A stretch of 47,605 nt of DNA from Ktedonobacteraceae bacterium (GTDB lineage: Bacteria > Chloroflexota > Ktedonobacteria > Ktedonobacterales > Ktedonobacteraceae). The translations under genes and the position numbers were made by a program. This document shows, in pieces, positions 42,253 through 47,605 of this stretch. The notes below the pieces were generated by a model that saw only the letters and a list, made by a program, of their open reading frames with translations, was not told the DNA's origin and ran no database searches. The first letter of the stretch is position 1, and each line of letters opens with the position of its first letter. Where the stretch lies: assembly GCA_014896635.1 (NCBI GenBank), contig JADBKA010000005.1:1-47605 (forward strand), read 5' to 3'.

Positions 42253-43437
42253 TTAACGCTCAACGATCAAAGCAACGCCCTGACCGCCGCCAATGCAGAG
42301 GGTAGAGAGACCATAACGCGCCTGGCGCCGCCGCATCTCGTAGAGTAGCGTCACCAGGATGCGCGCGCCACTGGCACCGATGGGATGCCCCAGGGCGATA
42401 GCCCCGCCGTTGACGTTGAGCTTTGAGCGGTCAAAACCAAGCTCTTTGCCCACCGCCACGCTCTGGGCCGCGAACGCTTCGTTGGCTTCGATCAAGTCCA
42501 TGTCCGAGACGCGCAGACCGGCTTTTTCCAGCGCACGCCGCGTTGCCGGGATCGGTCCTATTCCCATAATACGCGGCTCGACGCCCGCCGAGGCAGAGGC
42601 GCGAATCGTTGCCATCGGCTGCAAACCAAGCTGTTCGGCCTTTCTGCGGCTCATGACTACCAGAGCCGCTGCTCCATCGTTGAGGCCCGACGAGTTGCCT
42701 GCCGTAACCTCGCCACCTTGCTTGAAGGCCGGGCGCAGCTTCGCCAGCGCCTCCATACTCGTGTCGCGGCGCGGCTGCTGGTCGGTATCAAAGATCGTCG
42801 GACCTTTCCTGCCAGGAACCTCTACTGGCACGATCTCATCGCGGAACAGGCCAGTATCAATCGCATGTACTGCGCGCTGCTGGCTCTCCAGAGCGAATTG
42901 ATCCAGCTCTTCACGGCTCAAATGATAGTCTGCACAGACGTTCTCCGCCGTAATGCCCATGTGACAGTCATTAAATACGTCCCACAGGCCATCACGAATC
43001 ATTTCGTCTACCAGCGCGCCATCGTTCATACGATAGCCAAAGCGAGCCTTCTCCAGCAAGTAAGGCGCGCGACTCATACTCTCCATGCCCCCGGCCACGA
43101 CGATTTCCGCTTCACCCAGCCTGATCGACTGCGCTGCCAGCATGACAGCTTTGAGACCGCTGCCACAGACCTTGTTGACGGTCATGGAAGGGACCGTTAC
43201 TGGTAAACCTGCGCCGATAGCTGCCTGGCGGGCCGGATTCATGCCCAGACCGGCTTGCAGCACATTACCCATGATCACTTCGTCTACCTGCTCCGGCCTG
43301 ACGTCGGCTCGCTCCAGAGCCGCTCTGATACAGATCTCGCCGAGCTTGACTGCCGGCACCTCTGCCAGCCCACCGCCATATGTTCCAATGGCGGTACGCA
43401 CTCCACTCACAATAACCGCATCCTGTAGTTCAACCAT
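42253..43437 (-). CDS. phaA: Acetyl-CoA acetyltransferase (beta-ketothiolase)
   Basis: A 394-aa thiolase that condenses two acetyl-CoA to acetoacetyl-CoA, the first step of PHB synthesis. The acyl-accepting Cys91 is in NKVCGSG, with His351 (LGHPIGASG) and the acid/base Cys381 (CIGGGQG) as in biosynthetic thiolases. ATG at 43437 follows AAGGAG; the in-frame extension to 43524 is not supported. It lies between phaB and phaC on the same strand, spaced 147 and 127 bp from them. Confidence 0.92.
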   Translation of the reverse strand: MVELQDAVIVSGVRTAIGTYGGGLAEVPAVKLGEICIRAALERADVRPEQVDEVIMGNVLQAGLGMNPARQAAIGAGLPVTVPSMTVNKVCGSGLKAVMLAAQSIRLGEAEIVVAGGMESMSRAPYLLEKARFGYRMNDGALVDEMIRDGLWDVFNDCHMGITAENVCADYHLSREELDQFALESQQRAVHAIDTGLFRDEIVPVEVPGRKGPTIFDTDQQPRRDTSMEALAKLRPAFKQGGEVTAGNSSGLNDGAAALVVMSRRKAEQLGLQPMATIRASASAGVEPRIMGIGPIPATRRALEKAGLRVSDMDLIEANEAFAAQSVAVGKELGFDRSKLNVNGGAIALGHPIGASGARILVTLLYEMRRRQARYGLSTLCIGGGQGVALIVER

Positions 43438-43584
43438 GAACTTTTGCTCCTTCTCTGTCAGGAAAAAGCCTTTGCGCGCCGGGTCATTCGACCTGGCCGC
43501 TTTTTCCACCTGCCATTCTACCACTTCACATAACTTGCATGACGGGAGAGCGTTCTGAGATGCATCCGCCGCAGTCTACTAAAA

Positions 43585-44331
43585 CTAGATGTATACTCCG
43601 CCATTAATGGCTATCGCCTGGCCGGTGATATAGCTGCCTTCCGTTACCAGATATCGCACGCAGGCAGCAACCTCTTCCGCCGCGCCAAATCGCCCAAGCG
43701 GAATCCTCTCAAGCAGGCGCTGACGTATCGTGTCCGGCACTCCCATCAGCATATCAGTCTCGATAAAGCCAGGACAGACGGCATTGACAGTAATACCCAT
43801 ACGGCCTACCTCCTGCGCCAGGGTTTTCGTAAAGCCGATGATCCCCGCTTTGGAAGCCGCGTAGTTCGACTGCCCGACGTTTCCCGCCTGACCAACAAAC
43901 GAACTGATGCTCACAATCCTACCATATTTGCGTTCAAGCATGCAGGGGAGTACCTGCCTGGTGCAGTTGAAAAGACTATCGAGGTTGACATGGATCACCT
44001 CGGTCCACTGCTCTCTGGTCATGTTCTTGAACATTTTGTCGCGGTTGATGCCGGCGTTATTGACAAGAATATCAATTTGCCCGAATTCTCCCAGGACACG
44101 CCTGACCATCTCACCCACCTGGTCGTAGTCGCTGACATCTGCCTGCACGACCAGCGCCCGCGAGCCAAGCTGTCTGATCCCTCCAGCCAGTTCCTCAGCC
44201 GCATTGGCACTGGTCGCATAGTTGATCACGACACTGGCTCCCGCCGCCGCCAGATCTCTGGCAATCGCACGGCCAATCCCCCGTCCGGCGCCTGTGACAA
44301 TCGCTGTTTTCCCGTCGAGTCGTCTGTCCAT
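43585..44331 (-). CDS. phaB: Acetoacetyl-CoA reductase (PhaB), SDR family
   Basis: A 248-aa short-chain dehydrogenase. The cofactor motif TGAGRGIG (13-20) and NNAG (91-94) and the catalytic Ser144, Tyr157 and Lys161 are intact. The C-terminal NGGVYI resembles PhaB (NGGLYM) more than FabG, and the gene begins the phaBAC operon, so NADPH-dependent reduction of acetoacetyl-CoA to (R)-3-hydroxybutyryl-CoA is likely. FabG remains an alternative. GAGGAG precedes the ATG at 44331; upstream in-frame ATGs are not supported. Confidence 0.88.
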   Translation of the reverse strand: MDRRLDGKTAIVTGAGRGIGRAIARDLAAAGASVVINYATSANAAEELAGGIRQLGSRALVVQADVSDYDQVGEMVRRVLGEFGQIDILVNNAGINRDKMFKNMTREQWTEVIHVNLDSLFNCTRQVLPCMLERKYGRIVSISSFVGQAGNVGQSNYAASKAGIIGFTKTLAQEVGRMGITVNAVCPGFIETDMLMGVPDTIRQRLLERIPLGRFGAAEEVAACVRYLVTEGSYITGQAIAINGGVYI

Positions 44332-44566
44332 AGTATGCTCCTCCTTCAAAATAGCTACACACGTACATACCCACACTACCCTGCGAGCTGCAATGAACTA
44401 ACACGAACTACGCGGCGCCCCGCCCGGCTGCTGCGGGCGAACCGCTCACTATCCCTCTGCACCAGACTGCTCTCTGCACCTGTATGCAGAACGCATCTAG
44501 CAGCAAGATACATATAAATACGGCCTACACTTGACGTAACTTTTCTGTGTTGTAGTACCTGTTTGT

Positions 44567-44575
44567 AGTATAACA
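44567..44575 (-). promoter_or_regulatory. Extended -10 promoter of the phaBAC operon
   Basis: On the minus strand TG-T-TATACT (44575-44567) forms an extended -10 element with no good -35, about 230 bp before phaB. A direct repeat TTGTAGTA at 44550-44557 and 44564-44571 (plus strand) overlaps it and could bind a regulator. The remainder of 44332-44566 shows no clear gene. Confidence 0.45.
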
Positions 44576-44666
44576 TATGGCCGAAACAAACATCCAGTAT
44601 GATCCTCTGCCTGCCACACAATCGGGTCACAATGTCATTTTTCACAAAACTTCCGCCTTCTGGCCC

Positions 44667-44707
44667 TTGACAAAACTCGCATCTATATGTAAACTGCATA
44701 TAGATGC
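44667..44707 (+). promoter_or_regulatory. Promoter and perfect 11-bp dyad operator of the PadR/phaQ-type gene
   Basis: TTGACA (44667-44672) and TAAACT (44690-44695) are 17 bp apart. A perfect inverted repeat with 11-bp arms GCATCTATATG / CATATAGATGC and a 7-nt centre spans 44679-44707 and contains the whole -10 box. This is the classical placement of a repressor site. The encoded PadR protein is the obvious candidate. Confidence 0.85.
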
Positions 44708-44765
44708 TCAATGGTGTGTCGGTTGAAGGAATCAAGTCCGATAGTCAGACAGATGCAGATGCGAG

Positions 44766-45164
44766 ATGGCAAAGGAAAATGGGAACAGGGGGCCGGCGAA
44801 TCCGGTCACAGAGGCATGGTCAAAACACTGGCATGTGCCTGTCATTCTTCTGATGCTGCGTGAGTGGAACTCTTATGGGTATGAACTGATGGAGCGGATG
44901 GCATCGTTCGGTTTCGGCATGATGAATCCCGGGACGTTCTATCGCACGCTGCGGCAGATGGAGAAGGATGGGATTGTCAGTTCCAGTTGGGATACATCGG
45001 ATACCGGGCCGGCCCGCAGAATCTACTCGATTACTGAGGCTGGCGAGGCCTATCTGAAATTGTGGGCAGATTCTCTGGATCAATACCAGAGGATGATGAA
45101 CTCGTTCTTCAACCTCTATACAGCTCGCCCAACTGTACGCGCAAACGAGAAAGAAGACGAGTAG
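44766..45164 (+). CDS. phaQ: PadR-family regulator, probable PHB-responsive repressor (PhaQ-type)
   Basis: A 132-aa PadR protein. The winged helix is at residues about 22-98 with the family signature NPGTFYRTLRQMEKDGIV (55-72), then RRIYSITEAGEAYL (84-97) and a C-terminal dimerisation helix (about 99-122). In Bacillus megaterium PhaQ, a PadR-type protein, represses phaP and is released by PHB. The same position, beside phasin and synthase genes and with an operator over its own promoter, supports the same role. The symbol is by analogy. Confidence 0.82.
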   Translation: MAKENGNRGPANPVTEAWSKHWHVPVILLMLREWNSYGYELMERMASFGFGMMNPGTFYRTLRQMEKDGIVSSSWDTSDTGPARRIYSITEAGEAYLKLWADSLDQYQRMMNSFFNLYTARPTVRANEKEDE

Positions 45165-45234
45165 GGAACAGGTTCACATAATGCGTCACTGTAGCTTGCA
45201 GGCGACTGCACACAGGTAAGAAAGGAACACAATC

Positions 45235-45825
45235 ATGGCAGAAAATAAAGCATACGAAACCATACAAAAGCTGAACCAGAGCGTGTATGAAGCGAACAAA
45301 ACGCTAACACAGAGCGTTGTTGCCGCGCAGGAACGCAACATGCGCTATGCTCAGAGCATCTTCAACAACAGCATCGAGTTGCTCAAGAGCCACATCGATG
45401 CTTCTGAAGAGTTCATACGCGCTGCCAGCGAGCAGGTTCAGCAGCAGGACAAACAGCCTCTGATTCAGGCGGCTGCCGAGGGCGCTATTGCAGCGCAAAA
45501 ACGCAACGTCCAGTTCGTGCAGAGCGTAATTGATAATGGTGTTGAGGTCGCCAAAAGTCATGTCGAGGCGGGCCAGGCGCTGGCACAGGCTCTCGTAGAG
45601 CGTTCGCAGGAGCAGCAGGAGATTCTCTCTTCGCTGCCTTATGTCAAGGCTTACACCGATCTGTTCTATGCTCCGCTCACCTACCACAAGCAGGCTGCCG
45701 AAGCCACTCGCTCTATCACCAGCCAGGCGCTGGAGACCGCACAGAAGTCGGCTCACCAGGGGCTGGAGTTTGGGCAGAAGTGGACGCAGCAGGTGATGGA
45801 GGCCACGTTGGCGCAGTCTCACTAA
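45235..45825 (+). CDS. Phasin-like granule protein
   Basis: A 196-aa amphipathic, almost wholly helical protein rich in Ala, Gln, Ser and Glu, without hydrophobic core or catalytic motif. A segment is duplicated: VVAAQERN...QSIFNNSIELLKSHIDA (28-56) and AIAAQKRN...QSVIDNGVEVAKSHVEA (84-112), an offset of 56 residues. Such helices coat PHA granules in phasins. The position between the PadR gene and the PHA synthase subunits makes a phasin the best guess; direct similarity to a named PhaP family cannot be tested here. AAAGGAAC precedes the ATG. Confidence 0.65.
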   Translation: MAENKAYETIQKLNQSVYEANKTLTQSVVAAQERNMRYAQSIFNNSIELLKSHIDASEEFIRAASEQVQQQDKQPLIQAAAEGAIAAQKRNVQFVQSVIDNGVEVAKSHVEAGQALAQALVERSQEQQEILSSLPYVKAYTDLFYAPLTYHKQAAEATRSITSQALETAQKSAHQGLEFGQKWTQQVMEATLAQSH

Positions 45826-45864
45826 GCAACCTCGCTAAGTAGTACACCTGGAAATATGTGGGAA

Positions 45865-45890
45865 TCCTGGCAGGAATATCCTGCCGGGAG
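45865..45890. terminator. Stem-loop after the phasin-like gene
   Basis: 11-nt arms TCCTGGCAGGA / TCCTGCCGGGA (one mismatch) around an ATA loop, followed about 20 bp later by a T-rich stretch. A weak terminator or processing site. Confidence 0.5.
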
Positions 45891-45960
45891 GCGGAGAGCG
45901 TTCTTTTTCCTCCCACGATTTCCTTTTTCCCGCTACTAACTACTAAATAGTATCAGAAAA

Positions 45961-46012
45961 AGAGAGGGGTCGGAGGTAGGGTTCCCCGGGTTTCCCGCCT
46001 TCCGACCTCTCT
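45961..46012. terminator. Long bulged stem-loop upstream of the PhaE-like gene
   Basis: AGAGAGG...GTCGGA pairs with TCCGACCTCTCT through a stem of about 17 bp with small bulges, 40-50 bp downstream of the shorter hairpin. It may end the phasin transcript or stabilise the leader of the next gene. Confidence 0.5.
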
Positions 46013-46106
46013 ACAACATCTCTCTCCTCTCACTCGTTAAAGAGATAGAGAGAAATAGTCAGCCTGAAGCGCCCGCGCTCATTCAGGCAAAGGAAGGAGT
46101 GGTGTA

Positions 46107-47120
46107 GTGTCCAATGGAGCAACTCCTCGGAGTCCTACTGACCCCTTAGAACTCTGGCAGCAATGGAACGAGCGAGCTTCCAGGCTATGGTTGCAAGCTA
46201 TCGAAGGAACGAAGGAAGTAGCAGCGGACCCCTACGGCCTGTATCGCTCATGGGTCAAAAGCGTCAGCGATATCCAGGAACAGATGAAAGCCAGTCCGCT
46301 GGTGGGCAGAGATCTCAAAGATGCCTGGCAGCTCTGGCTGAAAACAACGCTGGAGATCTGGCGCAAAGCCGCCGAGATGGGAGGCGATCCTTTGGGGCTG
46401 AGCAAGCAGTGGCTGAAGCTGATGGAAGAGGCCCAGGCAAAACTGCTGGCCGGTGAGACGTTTCCCATCGATCCATTCACTTTTTTCCGTCAATGGTATG
46501 ACGCGACAAGTGAACAATGGTCAAAAATCGTAGAGCAGATTATCAGTTCTGACCAGTTCCTCACCTATACCCGCCCGTTCCTGGAGAGCTATGCCAGCCT
46601 CACCAGGACTTTCCGCCAGGCCAGCGAGGAATACTTCAAAAGATTGCAGCTGCCGACGATCTCGGATATCACGCGCATTGCCGGATTGATCGTGGCTCTG
46701 GAAGAGAAGGTCGATAAGACAGAGGATGCGCTGGAGAATCTTGAAGACATGCTGGCAAAAGCGGCAACGATGGAAACAGTGTCAATGCTTGGCAGACGCC
46801 TCGATCAGGTGGCTACTGCCGAGCGCGTCGCCAGCCTGGAAAAGCGCCTCGGCCAGCTCGCCACCGCTGCCAGTGTCGCCAGCCTGGAAAAGCGCCTCGA
46901 TCAACTGGCTACTACCGAGCGCGTCGCCAGCCTGGAAAAGCGCCTCGATCAGGTGGAGAACAAGCTGGACAGGGTGCTGAACCTGCTGGAAAAAATCGAA
47001 GCGCGAGAGCCGCGAGAGTCACGAGAGCCTGCGGAAAGCAATGCCAATACATCTTCCACAGGGCAGACAACTCCTCATAAAAGGTCAAAGAAAAGTACCA
47101 CACATGAGGAAGAGCAATAA
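46107..47120 (+). CDS. PhaE/PhaR-like PHA synthase subunit with coiled-coil repeats
   Basis: A 337-aa protein. Residues about 1-205 are helical and resemble PhaE/PhaR subunits of class III/IV synthases (DPLELWQQWNERASRLW, then repeated WLK and DPFTFFRQWYDATSEQW). Residues about 225-295 form a coiled coil with a 16-residue repeat of the type RVASLEKRLDQLATT, four units, and the tail is Lys/Glu/Ser-rich and disordered. The start is GTG at 46107 with AAGGAG about 10 nt upstream. The class III/IV PhaC follows 136 bp downstream, so a PhaEC- or PhaRC-type heteromer is likely. Which of the two classes is undecided. Confidence 0.72.
   Translation: MSNGATPRSPTDPLELWQQWNERASRLWLQAIEGTKEVAADPYGLYRSWVKSVSDIQEQMKASPLVGRDLKDAWQLWLKTTLEIWRKAAEMGGDPLGLSKQWLKLMEEAQAKLLAGETFPIDPFTFFRQWYDATSEQWSKIVEQIISSDQFLTYTRPFLESYASLTRTFRQASEEYFKRLQLPTISDITRIAGLIVALEEKVDKTEDALENLEDMLAKAATMETVSMLGRRLDQVATAERVASLEKRLGQLATAASVASLEKRLDQLATTERVASLEKRLDQVENKLDRVLNLLEKIEAREPRESREPAESNANTSSTGQTTPHKRSKKSTTHEEEQ
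46799..46970 (+). repeat. 48-bp tandem coding repeats in the PhaE-like gene
   Basis: An identical 25-bp block beginning GTCGCCAGCCTGG recurs at 46827, 46875 and 46923, exactly 48 bp (16 codons) apart; the flanks vary by a few codons. It encodes the coiled-coil units and could expand or contract by recombination. Confidence 0.85.
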
Positions 47121-47256
47121 TATCTCGCAAGAGATTGATCAGACAAAGCGCCCACACCGGCGAACAACACACTTTGTTACAACGATGCACACCACAGCAA
47201 AGAAGCGGTAGACTTTGCAAGGTAAACAGCAAACCACAAGCAGAGAGGAGAGCTTT

Positions 47257-47605
47257 ATGCTAAAAGAGCAAATTCCATTCCAGGTACCTACAAACGGCAA
47301 TATTCTGGAAAAATACAGAACAGGGATGAAGATCCTCCTGGAGGGTGCCCAGGCCGAGACCGGTCAGACTCCCAGGGAGGTCGTCTGGACCAAAAATAAA
47401 GCGAAGCTCTACCGTTATGAACCGGCACGTGAGAAGCTGTTCCCTGTGCCGATTTTAATGACTTACGCTCTTATCAATCGTTTCTATGTGCTCGACCTCA
47501 AGCCAGGCAACAGTCTTGTTGAGTACCTGGTACATCATGGCTTCGATGTCTATATGCTCGACTGGGGAACACCGGGAGAAGAAGACAAGCACCTTGCTTT
47601 TGAAC
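47257..47605 (+). CDS. Class III/IV PHA synthase PhaC, 5' part only
   Basis: An open frame from ATG at 47257, preceded by GAGGAG, runs off the window end; 116 codons are visible. It reads MLKEQIPFQV..., with LFPVPILMTYALINRFYVLDL, in two pieces, and VEYLVHHGFDVYMLDWGTPG, which is typical of the short PhaC of class III/IV synthases. The catalytic Cys, Asp and His lie beyond the end. Together with the upstream PhaE/PhaR-like gene it would form a second PHA synthase, distinct from the class I PhaC at 40305-42125. Confidence 0.85.
   Translation, partial: MLKEQIPFQVPTNGNILEKYRTGMKILLEGAQAETGQTPREVVWTKNKAKLYRYEPAREKLFPVPILMTYALINRFYVLDLKPGNSLVEYLVHHGFDVYMLDWGTPGEEDKHLAFE

Noticed and set aside
44531..44566. 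Rightward promoter beginning with TTGACG
   Set aside because: No acceptable -10 lies 16-18 bp downstream, and a far better promoter exists at 44667-44695.

Overview
The window looks like a chromosomal segment of a Gram-positive-like Chloroflexota bacterium, probably of the class Ktedonobacteria. I infer this from moderate-to-high GC, frequent GTG and TTG starts with strong Shine-Dalgarno sequences, menaquinone (MenA), a LexA of the Firmicute/Actinobacterial layout, an EF-P with Asn at the tip, and many species-style palindromic intergenic repeats. No database search was possible, so the taxonomy is inference. I saw no transposase, CRISPR array, rRNA or tRNA gene.

Left part (1-17.7 kb): an acid-sugar dehydratase of the enolase superfamily, a methyltransferase, menA, a four-histidine membrane protein, a GNAT acetyltransferase and a PH-like membrane protein. 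Then comes a clear operon, etfB-etfA-etfD, that would carry electrons from acyl-CoA dehydrogenases to menaquinone. It is followed by a secreted Asp-box beta-propeller protein, a cupin, an OmpR/HisKA two-component system, a DUF4870-type gene broken by a frameshift, a DedA protein and an uncharacterised proline-rich membrane protein.

Middle part (18-35.3 kb): lexA with its own promoter and candidate operators, a bifunctional-nuclease-domain protein, yggT, lysA divergent from gltX, a helical DUF6483-like protein and a CPBP protease. An exopolysaccharide-type run follows (UDP-glucuronate decarboxylase, O-antigen-ligase-like protein, flippase-like protein). The housekeeping block rpsU-ybeY-dgkA converges on efp. 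Next are a THUMP RNA methyltransferase, a HEAT-like protein and a MerR regulator with an MFS exporter.

Right part (35.3 kb to end): a TgpA-like transglutaminase membrane protein and a histidine phosphatase bracketed by two different palindromic elements. Next is an H-NOX haem sensor with an extra C-terminal region that could be a winged helix. The window ends in a polyhydroxyalkanoate (PHA) cluster. A leftward operon, phaB-phaA-phaC, encodes a class I synthase. A rightward arm encodes a PadR/PhaQ-type repressor, a phasin-like protein, a PhaE/PhaR-like synthase subunit and the start of a second, class III/IV-type PhaC. The repressor promoter carries a perfect 11-bp dyad over its -10 box. Reducing equivalents and acyl-CoA from fatty acid oxidation (etfBAD) and acetyl-CoA storage (pha genes) make a coherent carbon-storage theme, although the two loci are 31 kb apart.

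The most unusual items are the H-NOX protein with a possible DNA-binding tail, the pairing of two PHA synthase classes around one repressor, and a family of palindromic repeats (two 114-bp copies with 14-bp terminal inverted repeats, and a 212-bp relative) that sit almost exactly at gene ends.
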